64,000 nt of DNA, from positions 4,266,231 through 4,330,230 of the forward strand of contig JAJVDF010000018.1 of NCBI GenBank assembly GCA_022410635.1. Reading direction: 5' to 3'. Shown here in pieces: positions 53,695 through 64,000 of the stretch. The DNA comes from Tretioscincus oriximinensis. Lineage: Eukaryota; Chordata; Lepidosauria; Squamata; Gymnophthalmidae. Position 1 is the stretch's first letter. Every line of letters begins with the position of its first letter. The notes under the pieces were generated by a model that was not told the DNA's origin, did no database searches, and was given only the letters and a program-made list of their open reading frames with translations. The translations under genes and the position numbers were made by a program.

Positions 53695-56182
53695 ATTGCT
53701 GGTATATTAATTTACATAGATACCAGCCCCTTTGTGAGAATCTGAGGATGGGTATTATCTAGATGACCAGCAGTGCAAAACATTGGAATGTTTGTTTGAT
53801 TTATTTATTAGCAATACGGTGTGATTATTCATAGAATATACATTTGTTACTAATTATCTTTTGTGATATTATTTCTCTTTTTGGAGTCTCTATATGGATG
53901 TGACAGGAAAATAACCTTAAAATAATATTGTAAATAAATGTGAAAAAGTGTGCCATAAAACATTTCAGGCTCTGTTTATTGTTGCTGTTTCCAAATTTTC
54001 CCTGCCTTTACCACTTAGAAGGGATTAAAATACATGTCTAGAAGCATTCCAGAACATCCTGTATCTCTTACAAAATTAAATGTGTGTAGTTGAGGAGTAT
54101 CTGCATCAATGGAAAAATATACTAGTAAATATATTACTTAACTCCTTACAAGAATACTCAAATCACTCAAACAAGAGAATAGACAAAGGCATAAATCTCT
54201 AAAAGAGGATAAATAAAGAATAAATAAATAAAGAATACCAATTTCCATTTAATTTACATGTTCTAATTTATGCTCCTGTATGCACACATTTTATTTTGGG
54301 GAATACTATGATTAAAAAATCTGATTTATTCTATGGTCTACTCAAGAAAGTTCTGTATGCTCCTTTGTTGTAATTATTTTAGATCTCCTTTTGTAGTTAA
54401 CTTTATTGTAAAGCTATGAACTAACAATTATACAATAAACCATCAAAGGAAGGCTTCAAAGAACTGGTTTTAGATATTGGAATATTCAAGATTCCCTGCC
54501 CCTAAATTTGGCAATTATCCTTGGTTTGATAATTAAAATACTAACTTTTAAAATAAATGAATGAATGAATAACTTTCATTTTCAATACAAGTTTCACCTT
54601 TGGGGGACATTTCTTTTATAAAAGTTTATTAAAGTTTCTACTCCCACAGTTTATTGCTTATATTTTATTGTTATCACATTTTAATTATAGTTGCCTATCA
54701 ACCATTGTGCCATCTTGAACTTGATCCTGCTCTTGTACTTCTGATCAAATAATAATTCTCCTTCTCCCTGGTTGATTCCACAATAATCTATTCTATAGAA
54801 CCCATCATTTAGCATGTCTTATAATTTTATTTCTCTTATAAGTTGAACAGGTTTTCACTAGTGAAGGTAGTTACATTCTCACATTATAATTACCCTTTTT
54901 ATCTTGTTTTCCAAATGCTCATCTCCTTCAGGAGTTGTTTGGTCCTTCATGGCTAATAAAAGTTAGCCAATGGAATATGTATGGTTGCCTATATCATTAA
55001 CATTCAAATATATCCTCCCAGAATGAAACTTCTGTTTTAACTAATTCTGTGAATGGTTTCAAAAGCTAACTATTGCATGACCTTTATTGCTGAGAGCAAG
55101 ATTTTGCATATTTCGAAGTCATAATCAGACACTTGACTGTTTCCTGAAACTTACTAAACTCATGAAGTGCAAAGGTACTAAGCCCTATCTTCTCCATGAA
55201 TGAATGAAAAAAGTCAAAACCTATTCATGATTTCCTTTGAAGTAGGTACTGGAATTAATTCTTACTGTTACAATTTTTGTCACTCAAGGGAATGAATTTT
55301 TAGTGCAAGAAAGGACTTGCTGAACTGCTGAAATTCAAAACAAGATTCAGACTTAAACTGAATAAGCCCTATGATCAACATTAAATTTAAAGTGCTTTCC
55401 TGGATTGAGATTAAGAGCAGCACATGCACCACATCAGATTCATATTGAGTTTGTAATTAAAGCCTCCTGCCACCCATTATTCTTTCAAGAGCAATTTAAT
55501 AAGGTAACCATACAATGCAATGCCCTTGTGGTTTGCAAAGCAATATGGAAATCATGCATGCGCATATTCAATGTACACTCAAGCTGATAAATATGTTCGT
55601 TTGCATGCATACTGAGTGGTCCTACAAATCAGTTGTTTTCTACTCTTTGCTTACTGGAAAATTTGAGAGACAGCATAAGAGTCATGTTACACTGACAATA
55701 ATTATTAATCTATAGTATAAACCTATTCAAAATGTTTAAACATAAGAAATAAAATAATAAATTGGAAGTCTAATAATTCTTGCTTCAGTATTGGCATTGC
55801 TCACTATTTATATTTGGAGCAATGAGTGAAGTATAAATAAATCAGTCCTCCAAGCACAAATCTAAGAGTAGAACTGGCCAAGGAGGGACATTCTGAGACT
55901 TGAGGACTTTTGAACAAATATAATTAACTGCTTTGTCAGGGAACAATGTGCCCTTCTTTTTTTCTGTACATTGACTGGTAAGGTGACCCTAGAATTATTT
56001 GCATGTGAGATCACTCAGACCACACCAGTGTGCAAAAAGAAAGTATATCCTAGTACATTTGCTGCTTCAGTGTACTTCTCAGTGTGAAACCATGTTTTGT
56101 CTATTGCCCCTGAGCATTTCAGGTGTGGCAAATCTCGTGTGGATGAATACTTTGGAGTGTTATTCATGGTATGGTGCATTCT
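53695..56182. other. No feature recognised
   Basis: About 2.5 kb of AT-rich DNA with no repeat ends, apart from short AAATAAAT and AATGAATG runs near 54210 and 54560. Confidence 0.5.
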
Positions 56183-56190
56183 GCATGGTA

Positions 56191-56536
56191 TTATGGTTGC
56201 CATAATCAAAGTGTCCAAGACTGGGACACACATGTGTGCGTGCGTACATAGACCAGGACAGGGACGCACTTGTGCACACGGGCATGCATCTTCTGCACTC
56301 AGCAAAGGAGGTGAGGTGCATTCTGCCTTTTATAGCAGATGCAAAAACCCGCCTCCTGCAAAGGAGCAGCCAAGGGTCTTTCCAGGACCCAGGAAACATT
56401 GCTCCTGCTGCTGTCGGCCCCGTTGGAAATTCTGCTTTGCCTTATGCATCGGGGAATGTAAAAATCCTGGATTTTCACTTAATTTTAATAAACCCGATGG
56501 GACAGTCCCAGCTTTTCAGGACGTATGGCAGCCCTA
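56191..56536 (+). mobile_element. GC-rich hAT-like non-autonomous element, copy 4
   Basis: The left end TATGGTTGCCA and the right end TATGGCAGCCCTA are slightly diverged forms of the family's inverted repeat. The flanking duplication GCATGGTA lies at 56183-56190 and 56537-56544, and can be read as nine bases with the following T. The 3' part (GCATCGGGGAATGTAAAAATCC; CCCGATGGGACAGTCC) matches copy 1. The palindrome's left arm and the 70-bp foldback core are deleted. Two overlapping frames across it are chance. Confidence 0.85.
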
Positions 56537-56544
56537 GCATGGTA

Positions 56545-57234
56545 TAGAATGTTCAGCAAATAAAAAGTACCTATACAGATAGGTATCATTTTTTCCAAGT
56601 TGCTTCCTCTACCATTTACTTTGTTAGAAAAGTCGCAGTTCTTCTTAGCAGTTATTTGATTTTGCCATTTTCCTGAAAAGATTGGGAGTGCATTCTGTTT
56701 AGTATTTATATTCATCTTTCCCACTTTTAAGGTTAATGAAATTTCAAGGGATGCTTAGAGGATGAAGCCTTGTCTCACAATAGGAACTATAGTAGTATAA
56801 TGAACATTCTACTGCTGTATAGCAAACAGAGCTCATTAATATTGAAATTGTCTCATCCATAGCTCACTTGCAATTTAGGGTCCAATAAGCTTTCTATTTA
56901 GAGCCAGCAGTGCTATGAATTTATGTCTTGACTGAAAGCTAATATAAGACTGTTGCATAGGCATGCAATTTCATACAGAGATAAGATACTGATCTTCTGC
57001 ACTCTGATGACTCAGAACACAATTTGATACACTTTTACCATCTCTCCAGGATAAAGAAAACATGTTTTAATTCAAAGAAGAAAAACACATTTTCACTTCT
57101 CTATTCTACAGTAGCACAAATAGGACAATGGTCAAAAGAAAGGTGGTCAAAGGGANTGCATTTCTGGATGTATAGATCTCTGATGTTCTTTTGCCTTTTA
57201 AAAGTTTTAGGTTAAATATTTGTCAGGTAGAGAT
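56545..57234. other. No feature recognised
   Basis: Anonymous AT-rich DNA with one N near 57156. Confidence 0.5.
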
Positions 57235-57302
57235 GTGCCTGGGGGTTGGACACGATGAACCCAGAGGTCTCTTCAAACTCTATATTCTATGATTCTATGA
57301 AT
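57235..57302 (+). mobile_element. CR1 LINE 3' terminus
   Basis: GGGGGTTGGACACGATGAAC, then AGAGGTCTCTTCAAACTCTAT and two ATTCTATG-type units: a second tiny CR1 3' end of the same lineage as 6196-6270, more diverged. Confidence 0.88.
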
Positions 57303-57480
57303 CTGTTTAAATCTGAACAGGTTAAAATCAGATTAGTTGGTTTGGCGAGTTGCTTCAAACATGCACTGAACTATAAAAGTTCAGCTGAATTGATTTGAAC
57401 TACCTGGTTGAACTTGAAGCGATTCAGATTCATTAGCATTTTGCACTTACAAAATAATTTTTAAATTCCATCTTTTATGT
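57303..57480. other. No feature recognised
   Basis: Short anonymous spacer between two LINE fragments. Confidence 0.5.
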
Positions 57481-57950
57481 TTGTTTATTTACATTTCGAT
57501 ACAGGGTGTTTTAACATTAAAAAACAGAGTTAATGTATTAAAACCATAGTATCCAAAAGTAGGACAGGGAGAGCTGTTTGCCTGCACCCCGAATTCCCCA
57601 ACTAAAGGCAAGGTCAATTAAATGTGCCTTCAAGAGTTTTGTAAATGAATACAAAGATGATGATTGATGCACCTCAAGGGGCAAACTATTCCATGGTCTG
57701 GGGCTGCCACCTCTTTGCTACTGAAAATACATGCAGGAGGCCCTCCTATGCAAATCCTAAAGTACAGGAAGGTTGATATGGGAGTTGTTCCTTTAGGGCC
57801 ATAGTTGTGTAGGCACTTATAGGTTAAAGTTAATACACTGAATTGGTGTTGAATTTCTAGAACAAGGATGAGCTCAAGTGAGTTCAAATTCAAATCATTA
57901 TTTCCAACTTTGGGTATATCTTGTCTGAGATTTTGTGTATAAGTGTACAC
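57481..57950 (-). mobile_element. L2-like LINE, ORF2 end and 3' region, antisense
   Basis: The reverse strand carries the C-terminal ORF2 text of an L2-type LINE and then an AT-rich 3' region ending near a reversed AAATAAACAAA at 57481. The plus-strand wording (GGGGCAAACTATTCCATGGTC; TAGGGCCATAGTTGTG) is of a kind common in lizard genomes. The copy is truncated at its 5' end near 57950. Confidence 0.7.
57630..57950 (-). pseudogene. L2-like ORF2 C-terminal fragment
   Basis: The minus-strand frame contains LTLTYKCLHNYGPK, the conserved word near the C-terminus of L2 and related non-LTR ORF2 proteins, usually followed by a basic stretch and a WNSLP-type motif. Here the later motif is degraded (DHGIVCPLRCINHH). 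No reverse transcriptase or endonuclease part is present. The frame's start methionine is fortuitous. Confidence 0.65.
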
Positions 57951-58158
57951 ATGTGTGTATACAGAAATGTTGCCATGCTGTGAAAGAAAATGACTGAAAG
58001 AAAATGGTTTTTACATGAAAAAGATGAGCAATGAAAGAAACTAATCTTAAAACAACTCTGTTCATCATTATTGTTTATGGTGATCTTTACGAACCATAAC
58101 ATGCAATGTTATGAAGGCAAAACCTGGACATCATCAAGCTGGGTAAGACTCGTGTCTA
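57951..58158. other. No feature recognised
   Basis: Short anonymous AT-rich spacer. Confidence 0.5.
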
Positions 58159-58159
58159 G

Positions 58160-58482
58160 TTCAGAAGAAGAAGAAGAAGAAGAACTGGGTTCTTATACCC
58201 CGCTTTCCTCACCTTTCAAAGGGACTCAAAGCGGCTTACAAGGATATATTTTGCCCGAAGGCTTCCATTCTATCTTCCCCACCAGGCTGTGGTGGTTCCC
58301 ATGTATCTACTTGCAGTCATTTGCAATTTCTTGCAATTCATGCTTTCGAATAGCTGGGTTGGCTAGAGCTACAGGCTAGTGGGAGGTGCTCACCCCTCCC
58401 CACGTCCCACACAGGGCTTCGAAACCCCATCTCCNAGATGAGAGACAAATTCCTAAGCGACTGAGCTATCCGTGCCTGCTCA
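58160..58482 (-). mobile_element. tRNA-derived SINE, family B, antisense, best copy
   Basis: On the minus strand: head GGCACGGATAGCTCAGTCGC then TTAGG (A-box region), B-box-like GGGTTTCGAAGCCC, then the body, and AAGCGGGGTATAAGAACCCAG before a TTC microsatellite tail (seven GAA units on the plus strand at 58163-58184). One N lies between the boxes. It is closely related to 33735-34055. Confidence 0.88.
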
Positions 58483-58904
58483 GAACAAACCACTTTCCAG
58501 TTAGCCATACCTGGAGGTGGAAAAAATGAACCTTAGAATAATTTGCATGTAAAGTAAGTGCCTGGTAAATTAGCCGACTTTTTCTTTCTCCAGAAAAAGT
58601 GATCCATGCCAGCATGCAATTAAAATAAGCAGGAAAAATATCAGATACAATAGTTGTGACCACATATGCAATGCCCAGACATCCAAAGACAGGTAAGATG
58701 TGGTTTATTGTTACTGGCGCAGAAGAAAATATTGAAAGTTTGGCTAGACATTCTGATGGAGCACATGTATATGTCACATATGAAAACATGTGTGCCATGC
58801 CATGTTTCTGGCAGTTCAGTTTCATCCCATATATCCAATGCAGAATTGAATCCATAATGCAGAATATGGAAATATATAATAGTTAAGTTGAACCTTGTAG
58901 GTGC
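58483..58904. other. No feature recognised
   Basis: Anonymous sequence. Overlapping frames on both strands (58466-58910) have no motif and shadow one another. Confidence 0.45.
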
Positions 58905-59165
58905 AGTCATGCATGAAGAAGAAGGTACTCAAAATGGCTTACAAGGTTATTTTTGGCCCAAAGGCTTACATCTACTCTATCTTCCCCATCACATTGNGGT
59001 GGTACTTATTAATCCAATCACAAAACTCTTTGCTTTCGAACAGCTAGGTTGGCTGAAGCTGAGGCCAGTAGAGGGCACTCGCTTCTTTCCATGGCCAATG
59101 TACAGGCCTTGAATTCAATATCTCTGTTGAAACAACAAGCTCTTATCTCTTGCACCACTGTGCCT
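58905..59165 (-). mobile_element. tRNA-derived SINE, family B, antisense, diverged
   Basis: GAAGAAGGTACTCAAAATGGCTTACAAGG, then GGCTTACATCTACTC, TATCTTCCCCATCACA, GAACAGCTAGGTTGGCT and CTCTTATCTCTTGCACCACTGTGCC follow the order of 58160-58482. The box region has drifted strongly. Confidence 0.7.
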
Positions 59166-59458
59166 TATTAAACATGTATTTACTCAACTTCTGGAAATTC
59201 TCTACTGTAGATACTACTATCAAGATATTCGTCNACCATTCGAAATATGCGTGAAGGAAAAGCCTTTGGAGAAGCTGTTATTCAGCCACATACAGACTAG
59301 CTTGAATTCACGAAAACACTTTTGTTATACCTGCTATAAGAGATTCCCTGCAATGAAGAACTGAAAATCACGGAGAGGATTTTTATTTCTATGCTGAATT
59401 CAATGGCCATTTTTTACTTAAATAGTTGCAGAACACTTTACTAATATAAAAAATATAT
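59166..59458. other. No feature recognised
   Basis: Anonymous DNA with one N at about 59234. Confidence 0.5.
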
Positions 59459-59615
59459 CTAGGGGAAAGTGAATAATATGGAAAAGAAATGACCTCCAGA
59501 CACTGTAATATTTGCCTGACCATGAGTTAAGAAATTTTGTAGGGGAATAAGTGAACATCAGCAATAATTCCCATGGAGCAGATCAGGACAGGTTAAAGAA
59601 TCAGAGGGGACTAGA
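59459..59615 (+). repeat. Dispersed repeat shared with 30457-30645
   Basis: This is the second copy of the unclassified repeat: AGGGGAAAGTGAATAATATGG, then AAGAAATGACCTCCAGACAC, AGAAATTTTGTAGGGGAATA, TAATTCCCATGGAGCAG and GAGGGGACTAG. It is slightly shorter than the first copy and has the same orientation. Confidence 0.75.
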
Positions 59616-61134
59616 AAACATATCTGTAGAGTCTACACTCGGCCACATTTGCTAAGGAACTTAGGATCTAGAATATAGAAAGAGACTTTTTTCAAGTAGT
59701 GGCTCATTAGTGAAGAACAATTTCTCTATTAGAAATTAGTAGTATGCTTTCCGATCACATTTGAACATGTGCTTTTGCAGTAGTTCCTGCTCAATATAGT
59801 ATGGGCAAGATTTCAGATAGTGAATACATGGATGTTCAGGCAAGAGCCACAAGCTCCCTGCCTCATATTATTTCCCCATATATCTGAATAGCGATAACTT
59901 CCACGCCTTTTTCAGTGTATAGGAACTCAGTTAAAATGATCAATGTGAGAAGCATAGGTAACATTTACTGACAAAAAGAATCAATTCTGAGAAAAATACN
60001 GTATTGACCAAGCAAATGCCTAACGGTGCAACTGATAAAGAACACAAATCACAATCAGGTAGAACATTCAATTGCTGTTAAAAGCAAATGCAAACTCATA
60101 AGTTTGCAGAAAAGGGAAGTTAAACCATTTGAGACTGCTTTGTGCTTTGCAAAGTCCAGTGGCACATACAAAGAAAATTCAGCCTCAGCAGCACCTCTTA
60201 CTGCATGCAAATGTGCCAGAATGCTTTTCCATGCAGTGAGACTAAAGCCACACCCCCATGCATGACTTTTACAAAGTTGGTAGTAACATCACCTTCAATC
60301 CGCCCCATGAGGTCATGCATGTATGGCAATCCATTAGCTTAAAAGGTCAATTTTTGTGGAATTTCTAACAGTTTGTGCAATTCAACAGGGGGCATTTTGT
60401 AAAATCGGAATGACAGCTTTGTGAGGACATTCAGCAATGTGATCTTGGCAAATCTTGTGAGACTTAGGGGCGCCATGTAAAATGTTGATTGGTCTTTGGC
60501 TTGCAGAGAATGTTGGGGATTGTAGTCAGACAAGCGCAACAGTGGGACACATTATGTGACAAGAATGCTGTGCAATGTGTTAGAGCAGTGGTAGTTGGGG
60601 GCGGATGCTGAATGCATTTTTTAAGAAACACGAGGCAAACCCCTGTCATGGGGAAGTACCCCAACTAAAACTCCATTGGTATGAAACATCATCTCAAGTG
60701 TGATTAACAAGAGTGACAGAATAAGGTAGTTCTGCACTTCTGTGAGAGTTCTATGTGCTTCATGTGGCTCCATTATCCATGTTGGAGCAAGGTGGTGCCA
60801 TTTCCCATTGTGATTCCATGCAGGTGAGGTAGAAATTGGTCTATTCTGAGGCCAGACATCCATGAACAGTAATCCCATCAAATAGCCTATGCAATTGTTT
60901 CAAGGATCCCTGCCTCCACCTAAAATGTAGATGAGTCAGGTGAATTCATGGGGAGGAAAGGCAATCTCTTTGTGTTTGTGGATAGTAAAAAAATGTGAGC
61001 ATAAGTCCTGTATACTGTTATAAAAAAGAAATAACACTACAAAAGACAACCGCCTGGACACACTCTTAAATTTAGGTGTTTTAAAGCACTCTGGAGATCT
61101 TATCCAATTGATTGCATTTAGTAACCACAGGCAT
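59616..61134. other. No gene recognised
   Basis: About 1.5 kb. A phrase near 60505 (GTTGGGGATTGTAGTCAGA) is shared with 12614 and hints at a repeat remnant; the rest is anonymous with short chance frames. Confidence 0.45.
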
Positions 61135-61500
61135 GTAAGAACATAAGAAGAGCCATACTGGATCGGGACATAGTCCATCTAGTCCAGCATTCAGTCTCCC
61201 ACAGTGGCCCACCAGATGCACCTAGGCAGTCTGAACAGAGGAAAGCAAAATATGCACCTATTCATGACTCCCTGCAAATGGTATTTCAGGAATACTGGCT
61301 GTTGCTCCATCCCGGAGGCAGCATCCAGACATCCATCGTATTACCCATTTATACCCTTGGTGTCCATAAACCTGTCTAGTTCTATCCTGAAGCTATCCAA
61401 GCTGTTAGCTACCCCCACCTCATCAGGAAGCAAATTCCACAGGCTGCTGACCCTCTGGGTGAATTTGTGCCATTTATCCAACTTTAAAAAAGAAGAAATT
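61135..61500 (-). mobile_element. CR1 LINE 3' UTR, antisense
   Basis: The plus strand reads AAGAACATAAGAAGAGCCATA, CATCTAGTCCAGCATTCAGTC, CAGATGCACCTAGGCAG and GGTATTTCAGGAATACTGG. This is the reverse complement of the CR1 3' UTR and very close to 3490-3785 of the long copy. It is truncated at about 61500. Confidence 0.92.
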
Positions 61501-61690
61501 TATTTTTGCTTTCTGCCCTTATGAAAACAGCAATTTTGTTTGTACATTTCATCTAAAACAATGCGTCTTTTAAGAAATATAAAGAGTTGTTCTCAGTCTA
61601 TGGAAGATGGATGTTAACTGGATCAGCATCTGAGTATTGGGTTGGGGGTTGGATGTGAAGAATTAGGTGTTGGTATTAGACACTGCGATA
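61501..61690. other. No feature recognised
   Basis: Short anonymous spacer between the CR1 copy and the tandem repeat. Confidence 0.5.
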
Positions 61691-61800
61691 TGTTAATGTT
61701 TTAAAAAAGACACTTTTGAGACATGGATGTACACTGTATTTTTTCTGTTAATGTTTTAAAAAAGACACCTTTGAGACATGGATGTGCACTGTATTTTTAT
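61691..61800. repeat. Tandem duplication, 2 x 55 bp
   Basis: A unit beginning TGTTAATGTTTTAAAAAAGA occurs at 61691 and again at 61746 with only two or three differences, so the duplication is recent. Confidence 0.9.
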
Positions 61801-62093
61801 TCATCGTATGAAAAAAGATAATACCATCCTATGTTGCACTGGATAATTTGAAGATATCAAATTACTCCTTTTAGGAGTGCATTTACTGGTTCGAAGTGTT
61901 TAAAAGAGCAGAAGGCAGCTCATTCAGTCATTTATGTGACTTGGTCCTGTTTGACACGGATCTTAATGGATAGTATTGATTGAGAGAAACTGAGCACATC
62001 ATTTCCCCCCCATTTTTTGTAAAGCAGAGACAGAACAGAAAGGATACAAGCAAATTACTCAACTACAAAATCTACTTGATGTCCTTATGATGG

Positions 62094-62095
<2 letters not shown>
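61801..62095. other. No feature recognised
   Basis: Anonymous AT-rich sequence before the microsatellite. Confidence 0.5.

Positions 62096-62181
<86 letters not shown>
62096..62181. repeat. Compound microsatellite (TC)n(AC)n
   Basis: About 20 uninterrupted TC units run directly into about 24 AC units. The long pure array makes it a likely polymorphic locus. Confidence 0.97.
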
Positions 62182-62184
<3 letters not shown>

Positions 62185-63189
62185 GACGGTAAATATCACT
62201 AGAGTGGCAAGAGAAACAAAAAATATTCAGTGAAATACTTTAAGCACAGGATTGTATACATGATTTAAAAACACTTGAATTAGATCTGCAATAGATATTT
62301 TGACTGTAACTCAGTGATAAAACAAATTATCTAGAAAGCAGAGGACTGCTGATTCAATATTCATCCTCACCTCAGAAGTTGTCACAGAAAAATATCTTCT
62401 GTAATTCTGATGAGAAATTTGCAAAGAAGTGCCCCTGAAAGTGCCAGTGGAGTCAACCAGACACTGGCAATGACCCAATGGCACCAAACAACAAAGTATT
62501 CTGTTGGCAAGTAAAGTTAATGAACCCTACCTAACAACTGGAGAGTATCTTGAGCACAGCTTATGATGTCTTCCTATAGTGAGTTATGGTATAATGATCA
62601 TTTACAGTTTTGAAACCAAGACAAATTTTGCCTCAAACAGTTGATTTGTTGGCAGTAGCTTGAGAAGAAACCAAAAGCGTTGTTACAGATGGAAGCTTCC
62701 TCATCAACTTTAGTTATAGCCATCAAATTATAATTCAGTGATTCCGCCCCTTCCCCCAGTGTACAAATTATCTTCCTTTCTGCTGCATCCCTGATAATTT
62801 CTTATATGATATTAAACAGTCAGAAAACATAAATAAATTGGTTATCCCTCTAGGGTGAAAAGTTGATGTGGTGATAGTATCACACTTCTGTCATTACAAT
62901 GTATGTGCCTTTTATTTCCTAACTCAACAGCTGCAGATCACTAACAATATATATTTTGTATCTATGCTCTGTCTTATCCTGACAATTCCAAGATAGATCA
63001 TGTTTTTAAACAATGTTTTAGAATAGCAACAATAATTAAAAGACTGCCATCTTGACCTTCAGTACTTAGTTGGACAAAGGGAGGCCATAATCAATTATTC
63101 TCCTCTGAGGTACATTAGGCACAAACACTGTATGNATTCATTCTGGTCTTTGTCTGACAGAATAACATTCCCTTCTCATGTAGGCAGTG
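62182..63189. other. No feature recognised
   Basis: About 1 kb of anonymous sequence with one N near 63135. Confidence 0.5.
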
Positions 63190-63300
63190 TCATTGTTTTT
63201 AAGCTGTTTTATTTTAGATAGTTTCATAATAATTTTATTTTGTCCCATCCTGAGAACCTCTGGATTGTGAAAAAAACAGAGAAATGAATGAAGTTACAGC
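63190..63300 (+). mobile_element. L2-like LINE 3' tail
   Basis: GTTTTTAAGCTGTTTTATTTTAG, then TTTTATTTTGTCCCATCCTGAGAACCTCTGGATTGTG and GAAATGAATGAA follow the L2-type 3' end layout. No coding part is present. Confidence 0.55.
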
Positions 63301-64000
63301 TGCACTTGAAAATGGAGGTAGTTTCTCATGGGACACAGAAGGAAGAGACATTAATTACTATTCAAAATGGTATTTCTGTAGAGGGCAGCTGAATAGCTAA
63401 CTCAGAAAATGTTGACTTGAATGGCAACTAAGTAATGGAAACCTGGTAACTAAGCAAGTGTGATTGCCATAGTTAACCTACCACCACTGCAACAGAAGAT
63501 GTAACAGAAAGAACTTTACCCAGATGTCTCAAAGGAAACGCATCCATAATTTGGTGAGTATATTGCCACAGGGACAAAATACTTCTATTAAAAATCTACA
63601 ATACACTTCTTTTGACTTGTCAGCATCTGTGTGCTTTAGGTTAGGTTTAGATATAATTCAGGATATGATACAGTATAAAAACATCTGAAATAGGTTATGT
63701 TATCCTAATTAGTCTAATAATAATTAATAATGCTAATAATTGGGGGGAAATAGCTGAGAGCAAACTTGCTTGCAAAAGAGAGGTAGGGTAAGTAGCTGTA
63801 CTTGGGGTGATAGATTTTAAGATACAGCCAAATAATGACAAGATAAAGTTCTACAGATGTAGTTTTATTAAAATAGAAAAATAAGCGTAAATATAGCAAC
63901 AATTGACACAGTTTCAATGGAAACGCACACAAGTATGCACACATATACAAACACACAACATATGGCTAACAAAAAATTGTGAAAAAAGAGGTTTAGATAG
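63301..64000. other. No feature recognised
   Basis: AT-rich sequence to the window end, with short chance frames only. Confidence 0.5.

Noticed and set aside
58440..58482. tRNA-like sequence with A and B boxes
   Set aside because: It is the head of a SINE: it lacks a proper acceptor stem and anticodon arm and is followed by SINE body text. The same applies to 14361, 19190 and 33735.
1..64000. CRISPR array, operon or prokaryotic system
   Set aside because: No regularly spaced repeats with unique spacers and no densely packed coding frames; the repeat content is clearly that of an amniote nuclear genome.

Overview
The window looks like gene-free nuclear DNA (intergenic or deep intronic) from an amniote, most likely a squamate reptile such as a lizard or gecko. 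The base composition is AT-rich. The repeat set carries the identification: CR1 LINE copies with the sauropsid-type 3' UTR, L2-like LINE tails, L1-like LINE 3' ends, two tRNA-derived SINE families, hAT and Harbinger-like non-autonomous DNA elements, and one well-delimited solo LTR. The species call is inference from repeat style, not from a database match. I see no host gene, rRNA, tRNA gene or CRISPR array. Every ORF that resembles a known protein belongs to a decayed LINE.

Layout. 0.4-3.8 kb: two SINE copies in tandem, an antisense L1-like 3' end, an inverted CR1 scrap, and a long CR1 copy split by a GC-rich hAT-like element. 4.1-8.2 kb: small dispersed repeats and an L2-type tail. 8.9-12.0 kb: a composite about 3.1 kb long, bounded by hAT-like ends and an 8-bp target duplication; it contains a CR1 fragment, two purine-rich modules, several perfect inverted repeats and a Harbinger-like copy with a foldback element inside it. 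12.7-22.5 kb: sparse SINE, CR1 and unclassified repeats, then a near-perfect 55-nt hairpin. 24.3-25.0 kb: an antisense solo LTR with TG/CA ends and a 5-bp duplication. 27.2-35.1 kb: two more hAT-like copies, a SINE and an antisense CR1. 35-50 kb: mostly anonymous DNA with scattered foldback and MITE-like elements, a second LTR-like stretch and a CR1 3' UTR. 51-64 kb: a Harbinger-like MITE, the fourth hAT-like copy, an antisense L2 ORF2 tail, SINEs, a CR1 3' UTR, a tandem duplication and a long TC/AC microsatellite.

The most notable content is a family of four GC-rich, multi-hairpin hAT-like elements, each with an 8-bp (or 8-9-bp) target duplication, and the nested composite at 8.9-12.0 kb. 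I found no new coding system. The interest lies in element architecture, nesting that allows relative dating, and a few unclassified dispersed families. All similarity statements come from reading the sequence by eye.
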